Positions 19,793-29,315 of a stretch of 64,000 bases of DNA are shown here, in pieces (positions within the stretch are counted from its first letter, which is position 1; every line of letters starts with the position of its first letter). Both the position numbers and the translations under genes were made by a program. Source of the stretch: Achromobacter deleyi (lineage in GTDB: Bacteria; Pseudomonadota; Gammaproteobacteria; Burkholderiales; Burkholderiaceae_B); NCBI RefSeq assembly GCF_902859705.1, contig NZ_CADIJO010000025.1:22507-86506 (forward strand). Reading direction: 5' to 3'. The notes beneath the pieces were generated by a model, which was not told the DNA's origin, did no database searches, and saw only the letters and a list, made by a program, of their open reading frames with translations.

Positions 19793-19834
19793 TATTCGGA
19801 GCAACCGCCAGGTGCCCATCGATCGGGCTTCGTC

Positions 19835-20731
19835 ATGACCCCAGACCAACTGCTTACCTTTGCCGCCGTTGCCGATGCCGGCAATATCAGTCGCGCCGCG
19901 CTGGCGCTGCATCTGTCGCAGCCCGCGGTGTCCGGCCAGCTGCGGGCCTTGCAGGAGTGGTTCGGCGAGCCGCTGTACCGCCGCAGCGGCCACGGCATTG
20001 CGCTGACCGAAGCGGGTGAGCGTCTGGCCGAGCAGGCGCGCCAGTTGCGCCAGGTGTACCGGCAGGCGCAGGCCGTGCGCGAATCCTGGCGCGGGCTGGA
20101 AACGGGCGCGTTGCGCCTGGGGGCCAGCACCACGCCGGCCAGCTATCTGCTGCCGGCGCTGGTGGCCGACTTCCGCCATGCCTTTCCGGCGGTCAGCCTG
20201 CACCTGTCCGACGGCAATACCCGCGAAATCGTCGAGCGCCTGCCGGCGTTGGACCTGGCCTTCATCGAAGGCGATGTCCCAGCCGGCCTGCCCGCCGACA
20301 CGGCCGTGCACGCCTGGCGGCAGGACGAAGTGGTGGCGATCGTGCGGGCCGACCATGCCCTGGCGGGCAAGGGGGCGGTGACGCTGCGCGACCTGGCGGC
20401 ATCGGCGCTGGTGATGCGCGAACCGGGTTCAGGGGTGCGGCGGCTGGTGGAACGCGCGTTTGCCGATGCCGGGCTGGCGCCGTCGATCGGGCTGGAATTG
20501 GCAGGGGTGGAAGGGGTGAAGCAGGCCGTGCGCGCCGGCCTGGGGGTGGGCTTCGTGTCGGCGATGTCGATGCGGCATGAAGATGGCGCGCTGGCGGCCT
20601 TGCGGCTGCTGCCCCGGCCGCTGACGCGCACCTTGAGCATCCTGGTGCCGCATGCCGATGCGGCGGCCCGCGCCGCCCAGCGCTTCCTGGCGATGTGCCT
20701 GGCGGTGGGGGCGGGGCAGGCCGTGATCTAG
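19835..20731 (+). CDS. LysR family regulator divergent from the YeiH-type gene
   Basis: A 298-residue LysR-type regulator. The N-terminal winged HTH (about 1-60) reads LLTFAAVADAGNISRAALALHLSQPAVSGQLRALQ in part. The effector domain (about 90-295) has two periplasmic-binding-like lobes. It is divergent from the YeiH-type exporter and so probably activates it, as YeiE does for YeiH in enteric bacteria. The ligand is not evident. Confidence 0.9.
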   Translation: MTPDQLLTFAAVADAGNISRAALALHLSQPAVSGQLRALQEWFGEPLYRRSGHGIALTEAGERLAEQARQLRQVYRQAQAVRESWRGLETGALRLGASTTPASYLLPALVADFRHAFPAVSLHLSDGNTREIVERLPALDLAFIEGDVPAGLPADTAVHAWRQDEVVAIVRADHALAGKGAVTLRDLAASALVMREPGSGVRRLVERAFADAGLAPSIGLELAGVEGVKQAVRAGLGVGFVSAMSMRHEDGALAALRLLPRPLTRTLSILVPHADAAARAAQRFLAMCLAVGAGQAVI

Positions 20732-20741
20732 GCCTGGATGA

Positions 20742-21938
20742 TCAGGCCTTGGCCAGGCGCTTGAGCGCCAGTTGCACCCAGTAGGTGCCGCCCAGCGGCA
20801 GCAGGTCGTCGTTGAAGTCGTAGCTGCCGTTGTGCAGCATGCAGGGACCCAGGCCGTGGCCGGCGGCGCGGTGGTCGCCCGTGCCGTTGCCGATCCAGAC
20901 GTAGGCGCCCGGCAGTTCCTGCAGCATGAAGGCGAAGTCTTCGGCGCCCATGGTGGGCTGGACGTGGTCATTGACCATGTCGTCGCCGACGATATCGCGC
21001 ATGACGTCGGCACAGAAGGCGGCTTCGTCGGGGTGGTTGATGGTGGGCGGGTAGTTGCGCTGGAAGGTGAACTGCACTTCGCAATCCATGGCCGCGCAGG
21101 TGTGGCGCGCGATTTCTTCCATACGGCGTTCGATCAGGTCCAGCACGTCCAGCGTGAAGGTGCGCACGGTGCCGCGCAGTTCGGCGTGGTTGGGCACGAC
21201 GTTGTCGGCGCTGCCCGCGTGGATCTGCGTGATGCTCAGCACGGCGGCATCCAGCGGGTTGCGGTTGCGCGTGATGATGGTCTGCAGCGACTGCGCCAGT
21301 TGCACGGCGGCCATGACCGGATCGATGCCCAGGTTGGGCATGCCGGCGTGCGTGCCCTTGCCCTTGACCACGATCGAGAATTCGTTGCTGGACGCCATGA
21401 TGGGGCCGGCGGTGACGCCGAACTGGCCGGGCTTCATGCCGGGCCAGTTGTGCATGCCGAACACGGCTTCCATGGGGAAGCGGGTGAACAGGCCGTCGTC
21501 GATCATGCGCTTGGCGCCGCCGCCGCCTTCTTCGGCGGGCTGGAAGATGACGTAGACGGTGCCGGCGAAGTCGCGGTGCTGCGACAGGTAGCGCGCGGCG
21601 GCCAGCAGCATGGCCGTGTGGCCGTCGTGGCCGCAGGCGTGCATCTTGCCTTCGTGCTTGCTGGCGTGGTCGAAGGTGTTGGCTTCCTGCATGGGCAGGG
21701 CGTCCATGTCGGCGCGCAGGCCGACGGCGCGTTCGCCCGGCTGGTTGCCGCGGATGATGCCGACCACGCCTGTGCCGCCCAGGCCGCGATGGATCTCGAT
21801 GCCCCATTCTTCAAGCTTGGCCGCCACCACGTCCGCCGTGCGGAATTCCTCGAAAGCCAGTTCGGGATGTGCGTGGATGTCGCGTCGGATCTGGGAGATG
21901 TCGTGGTGCCACGCGACGATGGGTTCGAGCAGTTTCAT
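20742..21938 (-). CDS. M20 family amidohydrolase (hippurate hydrolase-like)
   Basis: Cytosolic metallo-amidohydrolase of 398 residues. Metal-binding motifs are intact: HACGHDGHTAML, the PAEEGGGG segment with the catalytic Glu, and GTHAGMP. RADMDALPM is the family N-terminal signature. It resembles enzymes that cleave N-acyl amino acids such as hippurate. The ATG at 21938 replaces an in-frame TTG four codons upstream that lacks a ribosome site. The gene is convergent with the LysR gene and divergent from fadD. Confidence 0.9.
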   Translation of the reverse strand: MKLLEPIVAWHHDISQIRRDIHAHPELAFEEFRTADVVAAKLEEWGIEIHRGLGGTGVVGIIRGNQPGERAVGLRADMDALPMQEANTFDHASKHEGKMHACGHDGHTAMLLAAARYLSQHRDFAGTVYVIFQPAEEGGGGAKRMIDDGLFTRFPMEAVFGMHNWPGMKPGQFGVTAGPIMASSNEFSIVVKGKGTHAGMPNLGIDPVMAAVQLAQSLQTIITRNRNPLDAAVLSITQIHAGSADNVVPNHAELRGTVRTFTLDVLDLIERRMEEIARHTCAAMDCEVQFTFQRNYPPTINHPDEAAFCADVMRDIVGDDMVNDHVQPTMGAEDFAFMLQELPGAYVWIGNGTGDHRAAGHGLGPCMLHNGSYDFNDDLLPLGGTYWVQLALKRLAKA

Positions 21939-22014
21939 GGGAGGGATCAAGCGGAATTTGGGAACGCAACAAGGTTATCATCAATCAAAAGCCAATTTAA
22001 TGGAGACAAACACC

Positions 22015-23727
22015 ATGACCCGCCCGTGGCTTGCCCATTACCCGCAAGGGGTTCCCGCCGATATCTCCACCGACGGCTACACCTCGCTGACCGACCTGCT
22101 GGACCGCGCCTGCAAGCAGTATTCGTCCCGCACCGCCCTGACCGCCATGGGCAGCGACATCACCTATGCGCAGCTGGATGCACATGCCCGGGCGTTCGCC
22201 GGCTGGCTGCAAAGCCTGGGGTTGCCCAAGGGCTCGCGGGTCGCGCTGATGATGCCCAATGTGCCGGCCTACCTGGTCGCCATGCTCGGCACGCTGCGGG
22301 CCGGCCATGCGGTGGTCAACGTCAACCCGCTCTACACCGCCGACGAACTGCAGCGCCAGTTGCAGGACAGCGGCGCGTCCGTCATCGTCATTCTCGAGAA
22401 TTTCGCGCACACGCTGCAAAGCGTGTCCGACCGCGGTGCGCTCAAGCATATTGTGGTGACGGGCCCGGGCGACTTGCTCGGCGGGTTGAAGGCGCCGCTG
22501 GTCAATCTGGCGGCCCGCTATATCAAGAAGCTGGTGCCCGCCTGGCGCATCGACGGCGCGTTGATGCTGCCGCAGGTGCTGGCCCAGGGCGCGCGCCTGC
22601 CGTTCGCCGCGCCGGCCATTTCGATGGATGACCTGGCGGTGCTGCAATACACCGGGGGCACCACCGGCGTGCCCAAGGGCGCGATGCTGTCGCACCGCAA
22701 CCTGACCGCCAATGTGATGCAGATGGAAGCCGTGGCCAGCCCCGCGCTGCACGACATGGCGGGCCAGCAGATCACCATTCTCAGCGCCTTGCCGCTGTAC
22801 CACGTGTTCGCCATGACGGTCTGCGGCCTGTATGGCCTGCATGCGGGCATGCGCAACGTGCTGATCATCAACCCGCGCGACCAGCCTTCGCTGATCGGGG
22901 CATGGCGCAAGACGCCCATCAATGTGTTCCCCGGCGTCAATACGCTGTTCAACGCGCTGGCCCACAACGACGACTTCGCCAAGCTGGATTTTTCCGGCTT
23001 GCGGCTGACCCTGGGCGGCGGCATGGCCGTGCAGCAGGCGGTGGCCGAGCGCTGGCTCAAGATCACCGGGCGGCCGCTGGTCGAAGGCTATGGGTTGTCC
23101 GAGACGTCGCCGGTGGCCACGGTCAACCCGACCAACGCCACCGCGTATTCGGGGTCCATCGGCCTGCCGTTGCCGTCCACCGAGGTCGCGATTCTTGACG
23201 ATGCCGGCCACGAGGTGCCGCTCGGCGAGCGGGGCGAGGTGGCCATCCGCGGGCCGCAGGTCATGCTGGGTTATTGGCAAAAGCCGGACGAAACTCGCCA
23301 CGCCATGACGGCCGACGGATTCTTCCGCACCGGCGATATCGGCATCATGGACGACAAGGGCTACACGCGCATCGTCGACCGCAAGAAGGACATGATCACG
23401 GTGTCCGGCTTCAAGGTCTATCCGAACGAGGTGGAAGCGGCGGTGGCGCAGATGCCCGGCGTGCTGGAATGCGCGGCCATCGGCGTGCCGGACGAGCATT
23501 CGGGCGAGGCCGTCAAGGTGTTCGTCGTGAAGAAAGACCCGGCGCTGACCGAAGCGCAGGTGCAGGCATGGTGCAAGGACAAGCTGACCGGCTACAAGCG
23601 GCCGCGCTTCGTCGAGTTCCGTGATGAACTGCCCAAGAGCAACGTCGGCAAGATCCTGCGGCGTGAATTGCGCCCGGATGCTGGCGCCGAGGCCAACGCC
23701 GCGGCGCCGCAGGGCCAGACGGCCTGA
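22015..23727 (+). CDS. fadD: Long-chain fatty acid--CoA ligase
   Basis: AMP-forming acyl-CoA synthetase of 570 residues that activates fatty acids. The P-loop-like YTGGTTGVPKGAMLSHRN (about 211-228), the GYGLSETSP motif (about 360) and the hinge region RIVDRKKDMITVSGFKVYP are intact. The C-terminal catalytic Lys lies in NVGKILRREL. A TGGAGAC ribosome site at 22001 favours ATG 22015 over the ATG at 22000. The FadD assignment is by similarity to the long-chain group; exact chain length is not readable. Confidence 0.88.
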   Translation: MTRPWLAHYPQGVPADISTDGYTSLTDLLDRACKQYSSRTALTAMGSDITYAQLDAHARAFAGWLQSLGLPKGSRVALMMPNVPAYLVAMLGTLRAGHAVVNVNPLYTADELQRQLQDSGASVIVILENFAHTLQSVSDRGALKHIVVTGPGDLLGGLKAPLVNLAARYIKKLVPAWRIDGALMLPQVLAQGARLPFAAPAISMDDLAVLQYTGGTTGVPKGAMLSHRNLTANVMQMEAVASPALHDMAGQQITILSALPLYHVFAMTVCGLYGLHAGMRNVLIINPRDQPSLIGAWRKTPINVFPGVNTLFNALAHNDDFAKLDFSGLRLTLGGGMAVQQAVAERWLKITGRPLVEGYGLSETSPVATVNPTNATAYSGSIGLPLPSTEVAILDDAGHEVPLGERGEVAIRGPQVMLGYWQKPDETRHAMTADGFFRTGDIGIMDDKGYTRIVDRKKDMITVSGFKVYPNEVEAAVAQMPGVLECAAIGVPDEHSGEAVKVFVVKKDPALTEAQVQAWCKDKLTGYKRPRFVEFRDELPKSNVGKILRRELRPDAGAEANAAAPQGQTA

Positions 23728-23754
23728 TCAGGCGTGATGCGGGACGGCCGGGCG

Positions 23755-24630
23755 TCAGCCCGGCTGGTCCAGGTGGGGGGCGATCATGTCGTGCAGGGCG
23801 CGTTCGATGTCGCGGTTGCCCGCCACCACGCGTCCGCCGATGGGCCAGGAATCGGTGCGATGCATGTCGCTGCAGGCGCCGCCCGCTTCGCGCACGATCA
23901 GCGTCCCCGCGGCCACATCCCAGGGGGCTAGCCCCATTTCCCAATAGCCGTCATAGCGGCCGCAGGCCGTCCAGGCCAGGTCCAGCGCGGCCGCGCCCAT
24001 GCGCCGCACGCCGCGCGCACGGTTGATGGCGTCATGCAGCATCGGCATGTATTGGCTGGCGAAAGAGAAATCGCGGAACGGAAAGCCGGTGGCCAGCACC
24101 GAGTCTTCGAGCGTGCGGGTGCGCGAGCACGAGATGCGGCGGCCGTTGAGCCAGGCGCCCAGGCCGTACACGGCGGTGAAGAGTTCTTCGCGGCAGGGGT
24201 CGTAGACCACGCCGACGACCGGCGTATCGGCTTGCAGGCGCTCGTTGGCGGAGACCGCGGCGCCGGCATGCGCGATCAGGGCGATCGAGACCGCATAGTG
24301 GGGGATGTCGTGCAGGAAATTGGTGGTGCCGTCCAGCGGATCGATGTACCAGGTGGCGGCGCCTTGGGCCTGGCCGCCGGTTTCCTCGGCGACGATGCCG
24401 AATTTGGGCGTGCGGGTCTGCAGCTCCTGGATAATGACGGCCTCGGCTTCGCGGTCGGCCTGCGACACGAGATCGTTGCGCGCTTTGCGGTCGATCACGA
24501 GATCGGCGCGATGATGCGCGTAGGATTGCAGGATGGCTGCTCCGGCATGCGCCGCCGTGACCGCAGCGTCGATCGCGGCGCACAGGTCTATGGGAGAAGC
24601 CAGCGAGCGGGGCGGATCATAGGTTTCCAT
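23755..24630 (-). CDS. Inositol monophosphatase family protein (SuhB-like)
   Basis: A 291-residue Mg2+-dependent sugar phosphatase of the IMPase family. The motifs are VAEETGG (first metal Glu), the signature DPLDGTTNF, and the C-terminal GLAPWDVAAGTLIVREAGG with the metal Asp. In many bacteria the SuhB member also takes part in rRNA antitermination complexes; whether this one does is not shown. The ATG at 24630 is chosen because it lies just before the conserved part. It is divergent from mnmC and convergent with fadD. Confidence 0.88.
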   Translation of the reverse strand: METYDPPRSLASPIDLCAAIDAAVTAAHAGAAILQSYAHHRADLVIDRKARNDLVSQADREAEAVIIQELQTRTPKFGIVAEETGGQAQGAATWYIDPLDGTTNFLHDIPHYAVSIALIAHAGAAVSANERLQADTPVVGVVYDPCREELFTAVYGLGAWLNGRRISCSRTRTLEDSVLATGFPFRDFSFASQYMPMLHDAINRARGVRRMGAAALDLAWTACGRYDGYWEMGLAPWDVAAGTLIVREAGGACSDMHRTDSWPIGGRVVAGNRDIERALHDMIAPHLDQPG

Positions 24631-24772
24631 GAATCGAGTGTAAGCCCAGGTATGCGTCAAATTCGTGGCCACGGCCGCAAAAGGCGCTTGGTGCGTGGCG
24701 TCCATCCAACGCCGGCCATCGTGTCGTCCGATAATCCTTTCTGTCTGATAGTCGTCCAATTCGCCGCTTTCC

Positions 24773-26647
24773 ATGTCCTCGTCCTATGTTCCCCTGACCC
24801 CCGCCGTCGCTGAATTCGATGCGCAAGGCCGTCTTTTCAGTCCGGTCTATGGCGACGTCTACCACTCGCCGTCGGGGGCGCTGGGGCAGGCGGAACATGT
24901 GTTTCTGCGTGGCAATGGCCTGCCTGAACGCTGGCGTGGGCGCGACGCCTTCACGGTCTGCGAGACCGGCTTTGGCCTGGGGCTGAATTTCCTGGCGCTA
25001 TGGCGCGCGTGGCGTGACGATCCGCAGCGCTCACGGACCCTGCACGTGGTGTCGCTGGAAGCGCATCCGTTCGGGCGTGAGGACCTTGCGGCGTTGCTGG
25101 CGCGGCACGCGCCCGATTCGCTGGCGTCGCTGGGCGGGCAATTGGCCGCGCAATGGCCGGCGTTGCTGCCCGGCTTGCATCGGTTGGAATTCGAGGGCGG
25201 CGCAGTGACGCTGACCCTGGGTTTCGGCGATGCGCAGACGCTGGCGCCACGTTTGTCGGCCAGGGTGGATGCTTACTTCCTGGACGGCTTTGCGCCCGAA
25301 CGCAATCCGCATATGTGGCAGGCGCCGCTCTTGAAGGCGCTGGCGCGCCTGGCCGCGGCCGACGCCACCGTGGCGACCTGGGCATGTACCGGCGAGTTGC
25401 GGCAGGCCTTGCAGGATGCGGGTTTCGAGGTGCGCCGGGCGCCGGGTTATGGCGGCAAGTGGCACATGACGGTGGGGGCGGTGGCGGCGCCGGGCGTCGC
25501 GGTGAGCACACCGGCCGTGGCCGATGCCCAGCGCCATGCCGTGGTGGTCGGCGCGGGGCTGGCCGGGTCGGGAATGGCGCAGTCCCTGGCGCTGCGCGGG
25601 TGGCGCGTGACGGTGCTGGACGCCGCGCTGGCGCACGGTACGGCCGCCCATGCAGGCCATGCCGCAGCGGCATTGACGCCTGTGCTGGCGCGGGATGACA
25701 ACGCGCGGGCGCGCTTGTCGCGCGCAGGCAGTGCGCGGGCGTTGGCGCGTTGGGCAGGCTTGCCTGTCGGCGCGGCGCCGACCGTCTGCGGCACCGTGCA
25801 GCTGGAACGCGACGAGGGGCGGGCGGCCGCACTGGCCGGCACGTTGGCAACCCTGGCCTTTCCCCAGGATTGGGTCCGCGAAGTCAGCCGCGACGAAGCC
25901 AGCGCCTTGGCGGGTCTGCCGCTGGCGCGAGGCGGCGTGTTTTTCGGCCAGGGCATGCTGGTGCAGCCCGACAAGTTGATTCCCGCGTTGCTGGCCACGC
26001 CCGGGGTACAGGTCGTGCCGGGTGCGGTGGCGCGGGTGGTGGCCGAGGGGACGGGCTGGCGTGCCCTGGACGCGGCTGGCCACGAATTGGCGCAGGCCGA
26101 CACCGTCATCCTGGCCAATGCCTTCGGCGCGCAGGCGGTATTGGAGGCCAGCGGCTTGCTGGCGCCCCTGCCGCGAGTGGCTCAGATGCATGCGCTGGCC
26201 GGCGAAGTGACCCTGGTGCCGGCTGCGGCCTTGGCGGGCGGCCCGCGCTGCGTGGTGGGGGGCGAAGGTTATCTGCTGCCCGACACCGGGGCCGGTTGCG
26301 TGGTGGGCAGTACTTATGTGCATGGCGCGACCCAGGCGAACATCGGGGCCGAGGGCCAGCGAGTCACGCTGGACAAGGCGGCGGGCTTGCTGGGCTGCGC
26401 ATTTCCGGGATTCGACGCCCTGGTGCCGGGCAGTCTGCCCGGTTGGGCGGGATGGCGCGCGGTGCTGCCGGGGCGGCTGCCCGCCGTGGGGCCGTTGGCG
26501 CATGCGCCAGGCCTGTGGCTGGCCGCGGGCTACGCGTCACGCGGGCTGTCGTGGTCGGCACTGATGGGCGACCTGATCGCCGCGCGCCTTTGCGGCGAAC
26601 CGTCACCGCTTGAAACCGATCTGGCCCAACTTATTTTGCCGCGCTGA
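24773..26647 (+). CDS. mnmC: Bifunctional tRNA 5-methylaminomethyl-2-thiouridine synthase MnmC
   Basis: Fused tRNA wobble-uridine enzyme of 624 residues. The N-terminal methyltransferase part (about 1-240) has the SAM loop [12 protein letters not shown] and the [12 protein letters not shown] active-site region. The C-terminal FAD oxidase part (about 255-620) starts at [12 protein letters not shown]. It finishes mnm5s2U34 in tRNAs for Lys, Glu and Gln. The tRNA-Lys(TTT) gene 5 kb downstream encodes one of its substrates, though closeness of the two is likely chance. Both domains look intact. Confidence 0.95.
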   Translation: MSSSYVPLTPAVAEFDAQGRLFSPVYGDVYHSPSGALGQAEHVFLRGNGLPERWRGRDAFTVCETGFGLGLNFLALWRAWRDDPQRSRTLHVVSLEAHPFGREDLAALLARHAPDSLASLGGQLAAQWPALLPGLHRLEFEGGAVTLTLGFGDAQTLAPRLSARVDAYFLDGFAPERNPHMWQAPLLKALARLAAADATVATWACTGELRQALQDAGFEVRRAPGYGGKWHMTVGAVAAPGVAVSTPAVADAQRHAVVVGAGLAGSGMAQSLALRGWRVTVLDAALAHGTAAHAGHAAAALTPVLARDDNARARLSRAGSARALARWAGLPVGAAPTVCGTVQLERDEGRAAALAGTLATLAFPQDWVREVSRDEASALAGLPLARGGVFFGQGMLVQPDKLIPALLATPGVQVVPGAVARVVAEGTGWRALDAAGHELAQADTVILANAFGAQAVLEASGLLAPLPRVAQMHALAGEVTLVPAAALAGGPRCVVGGEGYLLPDTGAGCVVGSTYVHGATQANIGAEGQRVTLDKAAGLLGCAFPGFDALVPGSLPGWAGWRAVLPGRLPAVGPLAHAPGLWLAAGYASRGLSWSALMGDLIAARLCGEPSPLETDLAQLILPR

Positions 26648-26790
26648 AAAAAACTTCAGAGCCCCGGGGGGAGCCGGGCGAGGTGGCGTAGAATTGCGGG
26701 AAATGCCAGGATTTGGCGCCAAATAGCCCGCTTTGGGCTCAAAGTTGGCGTTCCGGCGGCGCACCGGCGGTTGGCCGGGCAAGCGTTGGC

Positions 26791-26813
26791 GGGGGCTTTG
26801 TGCCCCCTTTTTT
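26791..26813 (+). terminator. Terminator after mnmC
   Basis: Stem GGGGGC / GCCCCC with loop TTTGT and a run of six T. It lies in the 269-base gap between mnmC and the GH31-like gene and separates the two. Confidence 0.85.
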
Positions 26814-26916
26814 GGATGATATCGCTGTCCAAAAGAGGGACCGAGTTTATTTCAAAGCTCAAATCCGTCAAAATAGCGTCTTTTGATGGTTTTTGGCTTA
26901 AGCCGGGGGATGCTCT

Positions 26917-29142
26917 GTGCCGCCCAAGTTCGACTTTGCCCATACTACCCAGCTCGACAACATCGAGCTGCTGACGTCCCGCCCCAGTCGCATCGATTTC
27001 GACGCGGGCGATGGGTTGCACCTGGTAGTCGAGGCGCATGCGCCTGGTGTTTTTCGCCTGCGCTGCGGCGAGGCGAACCACCTTACCGATGACAAGCCCG
27101 GCGCGCGTGCGCGCGCCGTGGCTGAAATGCTGCTCGCGCGCCAAGAGGCCGTGGGCGAGGCCGCCATCGCGCCACGCGAAGGCGGGGACGGTTGGCGCAT
27201 CACCCAGGGCGATGTTGCCCTGGAGATCCAATCCAACCCCGTGCGGATTGCGTTGTACCGCAATGATGCGCGGGTGTTCGAGTCCGAGGTTTCCGCGCAT
27301 ACGCCCGCATTCGGGCACAACGCGCTGGACCAGGCCGACGATGCCTCCTGGACGGCGGGGTTCTCCCTGCTGCCGGACGAGCGCGTCTACGGCTTGGGCG
27401 AAACCCCGGGCGACCTGAACCGTCGCGACGAATCCGTCGTTTCCGACGATCCCGAGCATCGCGCCTTGCCGTTGGCATGGAGCCCGCGAGGCTGGGGCGT
27501 GTACGTCAACGCGATGCGCCGGGTACAGCACTCGGTGGGCGCCGCGCCGGCCGATTCGGCCTACATCGTCAGTGTCGACGATGCCGTGCTCGACGTCTTC
27601 CTGTTTGCCGGCGAGCCCGCCGAAATTCTGAACCAGTACACCGCCCTGACTGGCCGCGCCGGCCAGCCGGTGCTGTGGGCAATGGGTGCGTGGCTGCAGC
27701 AGGCCAGCGGCGAAATGCCGACGCAGACCGTGGCGCTGGTGGCGCGCATGCGCGAAAACCAGATCCCGGTCGACGCCGTCACGCTGGCGCAGCCGGCGGC
27801 CTGGGGCTTTCAGTCCGACAAGGCCGTGTTCGAATGGGATGCCCAGCGCTTCCCGGACGCCAAGCAGATGCTGGCGCTGTTCCACAAGCACAACGTGCAT
27901 GTCGCCGCCTCGGGCTTTCCGGGCGTGATCAAGACCAGCCCGCTGTTCGAGGAACTCGAAGACCGCGGCTGGCTCCTGACCAAGGACGACGGCTCGGCGC
28001 AGGTGTTCGACGGCAACGCCGCCACCTCGGGCCAGCCTTATGGCCTGCTGGACCTGACCTACCGCGACATCTACAACCTGTGGGTCGAGCGCCATCGCCA
28101 ACTGATCGAAGACGGCCTGGACGCGCCCGCGTGCGATGCCCAGATCGCCATTCCCGACGGCGTCAATGCCCGCAACGGCGAAACCGGCCCCGCACTGCGC
28201 AGCATGTATCCGCTGCTGGTGCGCCGCGCGCTGTTCGATGCGGTTGCCGGCCTGAAGGTGCCGCCCGAAGGCGTGGTGCCCAGCACCGACCTGTTCCCGG
28301 CGGCGCAGCGCCTGCCGTGGCAGGTGGGGCCGCAGGTCGACAACACCTGGGATGGCCTGCGCCACACGTTGCGCACGGCCCTGTCCATCGGCGCCTCGGG
28401 CCTGCCCGTGCAGGTGCACGGCATCGGCACGGCCGCGCGCAGCGCCGCCGGCATGACGCCCGAGCTGTACCTGCGTTGGCTGACCGCCGGCGTGTTCTCG
28501 GCGAACTTCTCCTTCCAGGGCGTAGCCGGCCTGATGCCTTGGGACTTCGGCGACGAGACCCTGGCCCAGGTCAAGACCTGGATGCAATGGCGCTATCGCC
28601 TGGTGCCCTATGTGCTGGGCGCCATCGAAGACGCCGCACGCACCGGCTTGCCGGTGCAGCGGTCCATGGCGCTGTCGTTCCCGAACGACCCGCATGCCCA
28701 CGAATGGGATCTGCAATACCTGCTGGGCCCGGCCCTGCTGGTGGCGCCGATCACCGAGCCGGGCAAGCAGGTGCGGGTGTACCTGCCCAAGGGCGACGCC
28801 TGGTGGGACCTGAACACGGGCCATCGCTACGAGGGCGGCACCACCTGGACCATCGACTGCGACCTGGGCCAGTTCCCGGTATTCGGCCGCGAAGGGCACA
28901 TGCTCTGTCTGGGACCCGCCGCGCAGCACACGGGCGAGTTCAATTCGGCGCGCATCCTGGACGAAGTCTGGATGTTCGGCATGCCGGTGCACAACCCGGT
29001 GGTCATGCGCAACAAGATCCGCGTCATGCAGATGCAAGGCTCCAGCTACATCAAGGGCCTGGAAGGCTTGCGCATTTCGCCGTCCGAGGGGCTGGAGGTC
29101 AAGCGCCGCGGCGCTGAAGTGCGTATCTCGCGCGCTCGCTGA
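26917..29142 (+). CDS. GH31-like protein with a degraded active site
   Basis: A 741-residue protein with the glycoside hydrolase family 31 layout: N-terminal beta-sandwich (about 1-230), TIM barrel (about 235-570), C-terminal beta domains. The barrel motifs are recognisable but altered. The nucleophile-region Asp (D407) remains, but the acid/base Asp position holds Gln473, the substrate-binding Asp of the HDIGG motif is Gly502, and the Arg and His of the following R.HG segment are Ser532 and Gln534. These four losses suggest a non-hydrolytic protein; a cytosolic scaffold or sugar sensor is possible. No signal peptide is seen. The start is GTG 26917, preceded by GGGGGA. It is monocistronic, with terminators on both sides. 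Confidence 0.8.
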   Translation: MPPKFDFAHTTQLDNIELLTSRPSRIDFDAGDGLHLVVEAHAPGVFRLRCGEANHLTDDKPGARARAVAEMLLARQEAVGEAAIAPREGGDGWRITQGDVALEIQSNPVRIALYRNDARVFESEVSAHTPAFGHNALDQADDASWTAGFSLLPDERVYGLGETPGDLNRRDESVVSDDPEHRALPLAWSPRGWGVYVNAMRRVQHSVGAAPADSAYIVSVDDAVLDVFLFAGEPAEILNQYTALTGRAGQPVLWAMGAWLQQASGEMPTQTVALVARMRENQIPVDAVTLAQPAAWGFQSDKAVFEWDAQRFPDAKQMLALFHKHNVHVAASGFPGVIKTSPLFEELEDRGWLLTKDDGSAQVFDGNAATSGQPYGLLDLTYRDIYNLWVERHRQLIEDGLDAPACDAQIAIPDGVNARNGETGPALRSMYPLLVRRALFDAVAGLKVPPEGVVPSTDLFPAAQRLPWQVGPQVDNTWDGLRHTLRTALSIGASGLPVQVHGIGTAARSAAGMTPELYLRWLTAGVFSANFSFQGVAGLMPWDFGDETLAQVKTWMQWRYRLVPYVLGAIEDAARTGLPVQRSMALSFPNDPHAHEWDLQYLLGPALLVAPITEPGKQVRVYLPKGDAWWDLNTGHRYEGGTTWTIDCDLGQFPVFGREGHMLCLGPAAQHTGEFNSARILDEVWMFGMPVHNPVVMRNKIRVMQMQGSSYIKGLEGLRISPSEGLEVKRRGAEVRISRAR

Positions 29143-29177
29143 TCCCGGAGGGGCCGGCTACCGGCCACCCCCGAACA

Positions 29178-29222
29178 AAAGGGCAGTCAGGAAGGCTTTC
29201 CTTCCAGGCTGCCCTTTACGTC
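29178..29222 (+). terminator. Terminator after the GH31-like gene
   Basis: Two-part hairpin: outer stem AAAGGGCAG / CTGCCCTTT and inner stem GGAAGG / CCTTCC with loop CTTT, followed by a weak tail. It isolates the gene from metN. Confidence 0.75.
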
Positions 29223-29278
29223 TTTGTGCGGACGCATTCTATATTACTGTTAGTTATTAAAAATGGAAAAAACGGTCG

Positions 29279-29295
29279 TTCTCTTTAGAAGAGAA
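29279..29295. promoter_or_regulatory. 17-bp palindrome in the metN leader
   Basis: Perfect 7-bp inverted repeat TTCTCTT / AAGAGAA around TAG, ending 20 bases before the metN ATG, in an AT-rich stretch. It could be an operator of the methionine importer or a leader hairpin. No SAM riboswitch was recognised here. Confidence 0.45.
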
Positions 29296-29315
29296 AAGAT
29301 ACAAAATCGCTTGCC

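Noticed and set aside
29143..29315. SAM riboswitch before metN
   Set aside because: No conserved SAM riboswitch core was recognised; only a simple palindrome and an AT-rich promoter are present.
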